Assembly: GCF_005166025.1 (NCBI RefSeq)
Contig: NZ_CP028923.1
Span: 2,358,001-2,422,000, forward strand
Direction: 5' to 3'
From: Mangrovivirga cuniculi
GTDB lineage: Bacteria; Bacteroidota; Bacteroidia; Cytophagales; Cyclobacteriaceae
DNA: 64,000 bases
Part shown: in pieces, positions 55,987-64,000 of the stretch
How the letters are laid out: each line of letters opens with the position of its first letter
Position numbering within the stretch: position 1 is the stretch's first letter
The notes under the pieces: model-generated
Databases searched by the model: none
What the model saw: the letters and a program-made list of their open reading frames with translations, nothing else
Told to the model about the DNA's origin: nothing
Position numbers and translations under genes: made by a program

Positions 55987-56004
55987 ATACCCAACCTTGG
56001 GTAT
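55987..56004. promoter_or_regulatory. Second 18-bp inverted repeat before the protease cassette
   Basis: ATACCCAA-CC-TTGGGTAT, perfect 8-bp arms, 43 bp from the first palindrome centre to centre. TTGACA starts directly behind it, and a TAATTTG box resembling a -7 element follows 16 bp further on, so the repeat would overlap the -33 region of a promoter for the cassette. Confidence 0.45.
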
Positions 56005-56077
56005 TGACAAGTTGATTTTAGAGTGTAATTTGAATATTTAATATTAATGCCAATTACCGTTTAAAAATACATCTATC

Positions 56078-56860
56078 ATGACCACAGATGATCCAATAAA
56101 ATTTGTTTCCGATCTGGAATTGGAATTTCCAAAACAAGAAGTAAACTCTCTGGAGATTCAGGATCCCTTTTCTATTGCTTTTGAGAGTGCCCAACAGGAA
56201 AATGAAGAAAGCTTTATGAGCAATAAAGGGCTTATTTCATTTGTCTCAGAGGTAGAAGGGCAAAACCGAAAGGATGTTCTTAATTCGGTTTTAATATCTC
56301 AACTGGCTGCTGATAAAAAGTTTCCTGTCACTGATGAGATCACTTCTGAAGAAATGAAAAACTGGTATAAGGAATTTAACCGGGTTATGCGAGGTGTAGG
56401 CTGGACTATCGAAAATGAAGAGTTTTCAAAACTGGAATCCAGTAAATCAGTTTTCGAAATGGAAAATGTTATCCTGGATATATTAGGAGCCTCGATAGGA
56501 GGAAGCGCTTTAAAGATCGTTATGAAAACACTTGAAGCGTTTAAGGGTATGAGTAATTCGGATAATAAGCTCATCGCATTTGAGAAAAACACTCATACCA
56601 TGAACAAAGGAAATTTTCAGGTTGGCCTTGCCAATGAAACCAATGAGAGTTTGTCTCTTAATTTAAGTGCTTTTACACTATCTACCAGTAAGCAGATCAA
56701 ACAGATTTTGTTTTTCAGGTCTACTAAAGACGAAACAGAAGTCCATGTATACTCAATGAAATACACACTAAATAAAGAGATCTATAAGGAGGTCAGGGAT
56801 ACTGTGATTGAAAAGTTAGGTAATAAGGTGCAAAACTTTGTTGCTGAAATTGAAATCTAA
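56078..56860 (+). CDS. Unknown 260-residue protein, first gene of the protease cassette
   Basis: No family recognised and no signal peptide. Residues 1-125 are acidic and helical; about 126-150 form a hydrophobic Gly/Ala/Ser segment (VILDILGASIGGSALKIVM), and the C-terminal half is beta-rich (FQVGLANETNESLSLNLSAFTLS, KQILFFRSTKDETEVHVYSMKYTL), ending in a helix and strand. Such a buried or membrane-active helix in a cytosolic protein next to a protease could mean a protease substrate or effector; this is a guess. The protease gene follows after 102 bp. Confidence 0.6.
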   Translation: MTTDDPIKFVSDLELEFPKQEVNSLEIQDPFSIAFESAQQENEESFMSNKGLISFVSEVEGQNRKDVLNSVLISQLAADKKFPVTDEITSEEMKNWYKEFNRVMRGVGWTIENEEFSKLESSKSVFEMENVILDILGASIGGSALKIVMKTLEAFKGMSNSDNKLIAFEKNTHTMNKGNFQVGLANETNESLSLNLSAFTLSTSKQIKQILFFRSTKDETEVHVYSMKYTLNKEIYKEVRDTVIEKLGNKVQNFVAEIEI

Positions 56861-56962
56861 TTAAAGTCATAATTTAGGTTTAAGCTATGGGTTTAATTGT
56901 TTTTAAACTCTATTATTAGTTAATTGTATTATATGAATTAAACGGTCATCAGACTTAAAAAT

Positions 56963-59836
56963 ATGAGTATGGCACGCATTTCCAGCCTTCAGCAATTAGG
57001 GATAGACCACGCTGCACAAGAGTATTACAATCTGGAAGAACAGATTGAACAGGTAAGAAGAGATATTAGTCTGTTACGTACCGGTCAGAAAAAATTAACT
57101 GATATTTCTAAAAACAAGGATCGGTTAGAAGCTCGTTTAAACAGGGAGAAAAAGATTCTGAGAGAATCTGATCAACCAATAGATATATTACTGGAGCGGG
57201 TAATTAATAATCCGGATTTTCAGGATGCTTGTATTTTAGACAGAATGGTCGGTTTTGCCCGAACCGTAGGAAGAATAATCCTTGGTAATGGAGGATATGG
57301 TACAGGATGGTTAATCGGGGAAAACCTTCTAATGACTAACCAGCATGTATTTCCCGATGCCAATACAGCATCACGTTCCAAATTGCATATGGCTTATGAA
57401 AGAGATGTAAATGGGGAAGTAAACAGCGGGTATTATTATGATCTGAGACCGGATGTTTTTTTTATGACTCCAGCACACCCTTCTGATAACCGGGAAGAAT
57501 TTCTGGATTTTGCAATTGTTGCTGTAGAACCAGTGAGTGAAGAAAAAAATAAATCACTTTCTGATTTTGGACATGTGATCCTTGATCAAAATATCGGTAA
57601 GGTTATAGAAGGAGAAAATTGTATGATTATCCAGCATCCTAAAGGCGATTACAAAAAGGTGGTGCTGAGGGATATTCGCCTGTTAACTGTAGAAGATGCT
57701 CCTGGGGCAGATTCACACCTTTTCTATGAAAGTGATACACTACCCGGCTCTAGTGGGAGTATGGTAGTAGCACTTGGAACGGGTGAAATAATTGCTCTTC
57801 ACAATGCAGGAGTACCTAAAAGAGACTCCCAGGGAAATTACCTTAAAAAGGATGGTTCGATATGGAATTCAGCAGTTGATACTGATACTGATATAGATTG
57901 GATAGCCAATCAGGGTGTCCGAATCAGCCGGATCGTAAAAGCAATTAAAAACCTTCCTCTTCCGGCTAACATGGAAGATAAGAGAAAGAACCTGCTAAAT
58001 CTAATGATAACTTCTGAAGAACCTCTTCAGGATTCAGTTAATTCTCCAGCTGTGGTTAGAGATGCACAACAGGTGGTGCCACAAAGTACTATGTCTGATA
58101 TCAGTCCTTCTGATAATGGCCAGCCAGGGGGAATTGAAAAAGAATTTGTCGTAAAACTTAATGGAGGGCCATTTTCTTTTGAGTTTGTTAGCAAGGTGAT
58201 TAAAAACGAATTCCCTCAATCTAGTATTAAGCCTTTTTCGAACTATAATATGTCAACCCTTCTGGAAGATTATATTACAGTTAAGATTAAATCATCTGAT
58301 AATATCTGGGACCTTGCGGCCAGACTTGAATCTCTCGAAGGTATTGAAGAGGCAGAACCTGAAGTGCCTCGGTTTACTACAATGAAAAGTAGTGAAGATG
58401 AATTGTTCTCACCCTCTGACAACCCTTTCCTTGAAAGCTCAGGTAGTGAGATAACAGATATGAGAATTTACAATAGTAAATATTTCTCAAAGAAGGATCA
58501 CGATTCAATAGAGGGACGATTAAAAGTTCGAAAATGGAATCATCAGGCAGTAAAGTACGATCCGGTTAAAATATTAAAAGTATTAAAGGATAATAATTCA
58601 CTAGACAATCTACTGGATTTGAAAATTGCTCAATTTGATACCGGTAATTATCCACATTCTAAAGTGAAAGGTGGCTTTAACAGTGTATTAGATTATGATT
58701 TTGTGGATCTGGACGATGAGGCACAGGATGAAAAAAGTAAATTAAAATTCCTGGCTCATTTTGGTCATGGTATGCGAACAGGTAGTTTGATCATAGGAAA
58801 TGAGGATAGTGACCTTTCTCCTGATAAAGAGGGAAACTTTGGTCTGTTAAAAGGAATAGCTGATAAAGTAAATGAAGAGTTTAAAATAGTTCCTTTCAGA
58901 GTGACTAAAAATGTCATACTTGTTGGTAGAGTAGGAGAAGTAGTCAGAGCTGCTGATAAAGTGATTACAGACAGGTATGATGTTATAACAATGAGTCTCG
59001 GGATATTACCGGGTACCCGCGCATTAAAAGATATAGTGAGGGCTGCCTATGATCGAGGTGTAATCTGGTGTTGTGCAGCAGGAAATCAGGTTAAATTTGT
59101 TGTAGAACCTGCTAAATATCCTGGTACTATTTGTATTGCGGCAACCAATCCGGAGGATAAACCCTGGACAGGAAGTTGTAGTGGAAGAAACGTAGATATT
59201 GCAGCTCCTGGAGAAGACGTTTACGTTCCTATTTTCACAAAAAAAGGAGAAAGTATGATTTACGGAAACGGGACGAGTTATGCTACTCCACATGTTGCTT
59301 CTGCAGCTGCCTTGTGGTTAGCCAAAAATAGAAATGCCATATCAGAAAAATATACCCAGGGATGGCAGAGAGTAGAAGCATTCAGATGGTGCCTTCACAA
59401 GTCTGCCCGAAAAATGGATTCTATACCGAAGCAATATGGGAAGGGACTATTAAATATTGAAGCCCTGCTAAACACTGATTTGCCAGAACCCGGGGAGTTG
59501 AGATATGCTTATGACAGCAGGTTTGAATCTGTTAATACAGGTACTACTCTTGCAGCCCGTGAAGACAGATATAAAAATATAGCAAATGTTCTTAGTGGTA
59601 TAAACAAGGAGGAAGTAAGGCCGGGCAGTAACCTGGAGATTAATGAGAATTTTGTAAAGTCTACTTCAACAGGAAGAAGTAAATCTCTTGAATTATTCAG
59701 AAATGCTGCTGCATACACTAAAGGCAGAACCATTTTGACAGAATCCCTTTCATCAGGATCATTTGTTGAATCCTGGGAACGAGTTAGAAAACTAGACTCT
59801 AATACAGATAACGATAAACCGGATTATTCAAATTAA
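56963..59836 (+). CDS. Double serine protease: trypsin-like plus subtilisin domains
   Basis: A 957-residue protein without signal peptide, so predicted cytosolic. N-terminal coiled coil (about 14-70); trypsin/V8-like protease (about 85-340) with His128 (TNQHVF), Asp182 (DFAIV) and Ser264 (GSSGS); linker; an inhibitor-I9-like propeptide-type domain (about 395-470, FVVKLNGGPFSFEFV...); S8 subtilisin domain (about 550-830) with Asp559 (DTG), His602 (HGMRTG), oxyanion Asn708 (AAGNQ) and Ser772 (GTSYATPH). Both triads are intact. A 120-residue tail follows. Similar proteases appear in bacterial conflict and signalling clusters. The M19-like gene begins 12 bp downstream. Confidence 0.88.
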   Translation: MSMARISSLQQLGIDHAAQEYYNLEEQIEQVRRDISLLRTGQKKLTDISKNKDRLEARLNREKKILRESDQPIDILLERVINNPDFQDACILDRMVGFARTVGRIILGNGGYGTGWLIGENLLMTNQHVFPDANTASRSKLHMAYERDVNGEVNSGYYYDLRPDVFFMTPAHPSDNREEFLDFAIVAVEPVSEEKNKSLSDFGHVILDQNIGKVIEGENCMIIQHPKGDYKKVVLRDIRLLTVEDAPGADSHLFYESDTLPGSSGSMVVALGTGEIIALHNAGVPKRDSQGNYLKKDGSIWNSAVDTDTDIDWIANQGVRISRIVKAIKNLPLPANMEDKRKNLLNLMITSEEPLQDSVNSPAVVRDAQQVVPQSTMSDISPSDNGQPGGIEKEFVVKLNGGPFSFEFVSKVIKNEFPQSSIKPFSNYNMSTLLEDYITVKIKSSDNIWDLAARLESLEGIEEAEPEVPRFTTMKSSEDELFSPSDNPFLESSGSEITDMRIYNSKYFSKKDHDSIEGRLKVRKWNHQAVKYDPVKILKVLKDNNSLDNLLDLKIAQFDTGNYPHSKVKGGFNSVLDYDFVDLDDEAQDEKSKLKFLAHFGHGMRTGSLIIGNEDSDLSPDKEGNFGLLKGIADKVNEEFKIVPFRVTKNVILVGRVGEVVRAADKVITDRYDVITMSLGILPGTRALKDIVRAAYDRGVIWCCAAGNQVKFVVEPAKYPGTICIAATNPEDKPWTGSCSGRNVDIAAPGEDVYVPIFTKKGESMIYGNGTSYATPHVASAAALWLAKNRNAISEKYTQGWQRVEAFRWCLHKSARKMDSIPKQYGKGLLNIEALLNTDLPEPGELRYAYDSRFESVNTGTTLAAREDRYKNIANVLSGINKEEVRPGSNLEINENFVKSTSTGRSKSLELFRNAAAYTKGRTILTESLSSGSFVESWERVRKLDSNTDNDKPDYSN

Positions 59837-59848
59837 TTTAAGGCCAAC

Positions 59849-61546
59849 ATGTTTGATTTTCATTTTCACCCTTTAGGAAAACAATTTCTCTCCAATTATG
59901 ATGTAGAGGAATTAAAAAATGACACGTATTCTCATCCGGTACAACTTCCGCCTTTGGGAGCCACTTTAAACGATCTGTTGAGCCGAATTTTAAATAGCCA
60001 GGCTTCAGTTTCCCAATCAATAAAAGGAGGAGTAAGCCTTGGTATAGCAAATGTTATTACCCCGGAGTATGTTTTTGCATCTAAGAGAGGGGTATTAAAG
60101 CTATTGGAACTTGATTTGTTTGATCGGGATGTGATCGCACCACTTGATAACAGAATTTTTGATTTTATCCGGAATGATGAAAATTATAATTTCTTGTTTG
60201 AAAGGGAGTTAAACTTTTATGGTTGGGCTTCAGGATATCCAAATAAGACTAATTCGCTGATAAAAATATTAACGAGGAAGGGTGGAGCTAACAACAGGCT
60301 TAAGATGGACTCCAAAAAACTGAACCTGGTCATGGCTATAGAAGGCGGACATAATTTGATCGCTGAATCAATTAATGATCCTTTTCCAAAAGGAACTATT
60401 CTGGATAAGGTCAAAGAATACCGCGATAAGGATTATGGGTATGATTTTTTGTATTTAACTCTAACTCACTTATCCCATGTACCCAGAGCGTCATTATGTA
60501 GTCATGCATTTGGGTTTAAGTTAGTGAAAGCCAGTAAAGTAACAGAAGCTGTTCCGTCGATACCGGGACTTAGTAGAAAAGGCAAAAAAGTGATCCGTGA
60601 ATTAATGGATTGCTCATCCAACGACTATCCAATATTGATCGATATTAAGCATATGAGTCTCAAAAGCAGGTTTGACTTTTATAAGGAAAGAAAAGATCTG
60701 CTGAATGATGAAACATTCAAAAGTAAAGAAAAAGAGGGCAATGCCTGGTGGCCTATTATTGCTACACATATGGGGATTTCCGGTTATCGATTTTCGGAAA
60801 TGACAGACCTGTTTGGTGAGATAGGTTTTGAAAAAGGACTGGAGTTTTCAGTAAGAATCAGATTTGACAGGCATCGAAAAATGAAGATTCCTGAGGGACT
60901 GGGTATAGATAACGTTTATTTCAATCCGATGACAATCAATTTATGTGACGATGATATCGAAGAAATAGCCCAGAGCAACGGATTAATTGGTATAAGTCTT
61001 GATGCACGTATTCTTGGATTTGAAAACTTCAATAAACGGCATAATGATGAAGAATACGACTATATGTCCAAAGACGATTTTGCTCTTTTATTTCCCGAGG
61101 AGGCCAAAAAGATCATACCATTAAATGAAATACCTGTTGAAGTCAGTGAGGAAGAAGGATTTTTAGGAATTGCCGGAAGAAAAGAAAGAGAGCTTTATCT
61201 GTATTGTTTTACATTACTTCATACAGCAAGGGTAATTGATCAACTTGATAAGAAAGAAAGGCATAATAAAAGTGGCTGGGATTTCATTTCCATCGGTTCA
61301 GATTTTGATGGTTTGATAGATAGTCTTAAAGAGGCAGAGACTATAGAAGATCTGAATGATTTCAGAAAGGAGGTCAGAAAAGTAATTGTTGATGCGGAAG
61401 AATCATATAAAGATGCTTATGACCTACCAAAGGAATTAGAGATCATTCCACGAAAGTCAGGCAAACCACAAGTGGATCTTATTCTCGATAAAGTCTTTAG
61501 TCAAAACGGAATCAACTTTGTGAAGGAATGGTGGGGAGAATCATGA
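59849..61546 (+). CDS. M19 dipeptidase-like metallohydrolase
   Basis: A TIM-barrel metal hydrolase related to membrane dipeptidases (M19), but larger (565 residues) and without signal peptide. Ligand positions: His5 and His7 in DFHFHP (the family normally has HxD here), bridging Glu165 (AIEGGHN), His268 (DIKHMS), His307 (THMGISG) and Asp485 (GSDFDG). Long insertions lie at about 30-110 and 320-440. The HxH change and insertions suggest a substrate other than simple dipeptides. Directly behind the double-protease gene, it might process peptides released by it; this is inference. Confidence 0.75.
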   Translation: MFDFHFHPLGKQFLSNYDVEELKNDTYSHPVQLPPLGATLNDLLSRILNSQASVSQSIKGGVSLGIANVITPEYVFASKRGVLKLLELDLFDRDVIAPLDNRIFDFIRNDENYNFLFERELNFYGWASGYPNKTNSLIKILTRKGGANNRLKMDSKKLNLVMAIEGGHNLIAESINDPFPKGTILDKVKEYRDKDYGYDFLYLTLTHLSHVPRASLCSHAFGFKLVKASKVTEAVPSIPGLSRKGKKVIRELMDCSSNDYPILIDIKHMSLKSRFDFYKERKDLLNDETFKSKEKEGNAWWPIIATHMGISGYRFSEMTDLFGEIGFEKGLEFSVRIRFDRHRKMKIPEGLGIDNVYFNPMTINLCDDDIEEIAQSNGLIGISLDARILGFENFNKRHNDEEYDYMSKDDFALLFPEEAKKIIPLNEIPVEVSEEEGFLGIAGRKERELYLYCFTLLHTARVIDQLDKKERHNKSGWDFISIGSDFDGLIDSLKEAETIEDLNDFRKEVRKVIVDAEESYKDAYDLPKELEIIPRKSGKPQVDLILDKVFSQNGINFVKEWWGES

Positions 61547-61594
61547 TTAATAACGAACTTTCCTTATAACCTTCAGTAATTGGAATTTTTTTAT

Positions 61595-62860
61595 ATGAAA
61601 ATACTTCTTACTTCACTTGGTACACGGGGTGATATTGAACCTTTTCTCGCCATTGGTGAATTACTGCTTAAAAGAGGGCATGAAGTTACTTGTTTGTTTC
61701 CTGAACAATTCAGGCAATTGGTTGATGGTGCAGGTCTTAAATTCGAATCATTGGGTCCCGAGTTTCTCGAGTTATTAGATACTGAACTTGGTATGGCGGC
61801 AATGGGCGGAGATGTTAGCCAAATCAAAAAAATACTGGCTTATATAAAGCTGGCCAAAATCGGAAGGACTACTAGTAAAAAAATGTTTTTGATTCAGCAT
61901 GATATAATTGAAAATCAAAAATTTGACAAAATCGTCTATCACCCTAAAACTATTTTTCCGGTTATTTGGGAAATAAAGAATCCGGGGACTACTATGCTGT
62001 TAAGTCCGGTTCCTTATATTCATTACACTAAAGGTCATACTCATCTTGCTTTTAATAGTAATTATGGAGAGTTTTTTAATAAGATGACCTATAAATTGGC
62101 AGATTGGGGATTATATAAAACGATTTCCTCTTCTATAAAGTGGATAGAAAACCTTAATATTAGTAATGATGAAATCAAAAGGATTATAAAAACCCGTAGA
62201 CTACTTTATGCTATTTCACCTCAATTATTCGAGATCGATGATCATAAAGATGAACGGGCAATAGTACTGGGATACAGGCAAAGGGAATATCAGAGTGAAT
62301 GGCATCCAGATGAAAAATTATTAAGCTTTTTATCCAGGCATAAAAAGCCTCTGTTCATAACTTTCGGAAGCATGACTAATCCCGAACCTGAGAATAAAAC
62401 CAGGATATTTATGGAGGTACTTGCTAAAAATAAAATACCTGCCATATTTAATACTGCTTCAGGAGGTATTCAAGAACCAGATAAATACAATCAGGATTTA
62501 TTCTTTTTTGTCAATAATATACCATATGACTGGATCCTTAAAAGAGTTCATGCGGTGATTCATCACGGTGGTTCGGGCACTACACATAGTGGCTTGAAAT
62601 TTGGATGTCCAACTTTAATTGTGCCTCATATAATAGACCAGTTTTTATGGAATAAATTGATTTATGAAAAAGGGGCAGGCCCCAGGGGTATAAAAATAGG
62701 TAAAATCTCTACTGAAAACCTGGAACCAAAAATATTAGGCCTTATGCATAATAGTAATTATCGTAAAAAAGCTGATGAAATTGCTGAGAAAATGCAAAAT
62801 GAAGATTATGAGGAGGTCTTATTATCTCTAATCGAAGAAAAAGTAAAAGTCCACATTTGA
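61595..62860 (+). CDS. GT1-family glycosyltransferase (UGT/sterol glucosyltransferase-like)
   Basis: GT-B fold enzyme. N-terminal MKILLTSLGTRGDIEPFLAIGELLLKRGHEV is typical of UGT and sterol 3-beta-glucosyltransferases; the nucleotide-sugar site is IHHGGSGTTHSGLKFGCPTLIVP followed by DQFLWNKL (the Asp-Gln pair that binds the sugar). The acceptor is probably a lipophilic small molecule or lipid. ATG 61595 is chosen over an in-frame TTG 15 bp earlier. It follows the M19-like gene by 48 bp and precedes the DUF6544 gene by 9 bp. Confidence 0.88.
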   Translation: MKILLTSLGTRGDIEPFLAIGELLLKRGHEVTCLFPEQFRQLVDGAGLKFESLGPEFLELLDTELGMAAMGGDVSQIKKILAYIKLAKIGRTTSKKMFLIQHDIIENQKFDKIVYHPKTIFPVIWEIKNPGTTMLLSPVPYIHYTKGHTHLAFNSNYGEFFNKMTYKLADWGLYKTISSSIKWIENLNISNDEIKRIIKTRRLLYAISPQLFEIDDHKDERAIVLGYRQREYQSEWHPDEKLLSFLSRHKKPLFITFGSMTNPEPENKTRIFMEVLAKNKIPAIFNTASGGIQEPDKYNQDLFFFVNNIPYDWILKRVHAVIHHGGSGTTHSGLKFGCPTLIVPHIIDQFLWNKLIYEKGAGPRGIKIGKISTENLEPKILGLMHNSNYRKKADEIAEKMQNEDYEEVLLSLIEEKVKVHI

Positions 62861-62869
62861 GAGCAATAT

Positions 62870-63553
62870 ATGGAAAGTAACAGACTACCGAATGTTATTA
62901 AAAAGTGGTTGGAAATATCAAATTCACAGAATATTGAAGGTATCAATACTGTAGAGTTAAAGCAAAGGCTGCAGATGAAATTAAAGCCTGATCAGAAGAA
63001 GTGGTATTCCGGGAAAGCTATTCAGCATTTTACTATTGATCCTCCTTTTTTTGAATGGAACTCTAAAATAAACATTAATCCACTGGTGACTGTATCAGGA
63101 CAGGATAGATTCCAGAATGGGGTAGGAGAAATGTTGATCAAATTATTTGATATTTTTCCTGTCGTTAATGAGAAAAATAATCCTAAAATTGACCAGGGTA
63201 CAATGCAACGTTTTCTTGCAGAAATTTCCTGGTTTCCTATTGCTGCTACGAAAAAGTATCTAATATGGGAGCAGATCGATAATCTTACTGCTAAAGCAAC
63301 TATGGAACTTTACGGCGTTTCTGTTACCGGTACCTTTGTTTTTGATGAAAACGGTCATTTTAAACAGTTTAAAACACTCAGGTATAAAGGCGCAGATAAA
63401 AGCTCTAAGAGAATCCCCTGGATAGTTACTGCTTTAAAATATGGGGAATTTCAAGGTGTTACAGTCCCTGTTGAATTAAAGGCTGAATGGGAATTAGAAA
63501 ATAGCTTATGGACCTGGCTTCAACTGGAAGTGACCGATATTAAATATAGCTAG
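62870..63553 (+). CDS. DUF6544 family protein
   Basis: A 227-residue cytosolic protein with DUF6544-like blocks: FTIDPPFFEWNSKININP, QGTMQRFLAEISWFPIA, FVFDENGHFKQFKTLRYKG and the C-terminal YGEFQGVTVPVELKAEWEL. The predicted fold is mainly beta. Function unknown. It is 9 bp behind the glycosyltransferase gene and likely its partner. Confidence 0.7.
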   Translation: MESNRLPNVIKKWLEISNSQNIEGINTVELKQRLQMKLKPDQKKWYSGKAIQHFTIDPPFFEWNSKININPLVTVSGQDRFQNGVGEMLIKLFDIFPVVNEKNNPKIDQGTMQRFLAEISWFPIAATKKYLIWEQIDNLTAKATMELYGVSVTGTFVFDENGHFKQFKTLRYKGADKSSKRIPWIVTALKYGEFQGVTVPVELKAEWELENSLWTWLQLEVTDIKYS

Positions 63554-63686
63554 TTTTATAAAGTATACTTAAATTATTTGGTTTAAAAAGTAATATTTTT
63601 ATCAGCCATAAACAAAGCTTATATTTTATTTGTCGTATTTGGTTATGGCAATTTTAATCGATGAAATATTCTATTATCTTAATAAG

Positions 63687-64000
63687 ATGAATAGAAAAGT
63701 ACAATCATTGTTAAAAGCCAATAAAATTGATAGGTTTTGTTTATCTGCTATTTTACTTATTATAGTTTTTAGCTGTGGAAAACCTTATTTAGAAGATGCT
63801 GATGTAGTTATCAAAAATGCTTCATTAATTAAAGTGGAAACCGGTGAGATTTTTCATAACAGAACTATACTTATTTCAGGAGATACAATTCTGAAAGTTA
63901 TCCATTCAAAAGAGGAAAGTGAATTTTCTGCTGATACAATTATTGATGCTAAAGGTAGTTACGTTATGCCTGGGCTATGGGATAATCATGTTCATTTTCG
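63687..64000 (+). CDS. Amidohydrolase lipoprotein, 3' end outside the window
   Basis: An open frame from ATG to the right edge: signal peptide with lipobox VFSC (Cys31), then the start of an imidazolonepropionase-like amidohydrolase: DVVIKNASLIKVETGEIF, ILISGDTILKVI, IIDAKGSYVMPGLWDNHVHF, where HVH is the first metal motif. An in-frame ATG at 63645 would lengthen the n-region and is less likely. Substrate unknown; envelope-anchored amidohydrolases of this type often act on peptides or lactams. There is a 133-bp gap to the DUF6544 gene with no visible feature. Confidence 0.8.
   Translation, partial: MNRKVQSLLKANKIDRFCLSAILLIIVFSCGKPYLEDADVVIKNASLIKVETGEIFHNRTILISGDTILKVIHSKEESEFSADTIIDAKGSYVMPGLWDNHVHF

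Noticed and set aside
1-64000. CRISPR array, tRNA or rRNA genes, insertion sequences
   Set aside because: No regularly spaced repeats, no cloverleaf-like segment and no transposase or integrase gene were recognised by reading the gaps and proteins.

Overview
The window reads as chromosomal DNA of a marine-type Bacteroidota, most likely a member of the Cytophagales. Support: AT-rich sequence, many lipoproteins with a SxxC or GC lipobox, weak Shine-Dalgarno signals, TAnnTTTG-like -7 boxes, a CzcA protein fused to its outer-membrane factor, a Bacteroidota-type VLRF1 release-factor-like protein and DUF6660. I see no rRNA, tRNA, insertion sequence, integrase, phage gene or CRISPR array.

Layout. 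1-2.4 kb: 3' part of a GH113-like glycosidase, lipoprotein MsrB and an unknown lipoprotein. 2.4-4.4 kb (minus): GNAT, DUF547, TIGR04283-type glycosyltransferase and DUF3820, apparently one operon. 4.4-7.7 kb: two LacI-type operators, then beta-phosphoglucomutase and a GH65 maltose phosphorylase, which together feed maltose into glycolysis. 7.8-10.3 kb: exonuclease III, a frameshifted DUF4268 gene, an exported pyrophosphatase and the VLRF1-like protein. 10.4-15 kb: a small membrane protein, a TPR/transmembrane/HTH regulator and a lipoprotein with TIM-barrel-like, SLH and C39-peptidase regions. 15-20.2 kb: frameshifted AraC regulator, VanX-type dipeptidase, AstE/ASPA family protein, Hsp20, CbpA. 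20.2-25 kb: AraC-sulfotransferase-aminotransferase operon divergent from aldehyde dehydrogenase-DUF779. 25-30.5 kb: cold-shock pair, then a minus-strand operon of two porins, an exported glutaminase and an exported amidohydrolase. 30.6-32.6 kb: App1-like and dienelactone-hydrolase-like proteins. 32.7-39.6 kb (minus): metal efflux operon (DUF6660, CzcA-CzcC fusion, CzcB, CDF). 39.7-46.1 kb: racemase, a very large unusual membrane protein, YebC. 46.4-52.1 kb: a second RND efflux operon. 52-55.8 kb: hemerythrin, two cell-wall lipoproteins, a minimal LuxR HTH, EcsC. 56-63.6 kb: a cassette built around a cytosolic double protease (trypsin-like plus subtilisin) with an unknown 260-residue protein and an M19-like hydrolase, followed by a glycosyltransferase and DUF6544. 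The right edge cuts an amidohydrolase lipoprotein.

Two points stand out. First, at least seven genes or gene segments are joined again by adding one base, mostly in short A or T runs (near 8986, 15957, 42807, 43121, 46462, 50098 and 50254). The restored proteins have the expected family lengths, so sequencing or assembly errors are more likely than true gene decay, and five genes should be read as single units: DUF4268, AraC, the 1430-residue membrane protein, the outer-membrane factor and the RND permease. Second, the best candidates for undescribed biology are the protease cassette at 56-61.5 kb, with two perfect 18-bp inverted repeats in front of it, and the 1430-residue membrane protein at 40.6-44.9 kb, which joins two sensor-like regions and about a dozen membrane segments to a degenerate STAND-like cytoplasmic module.
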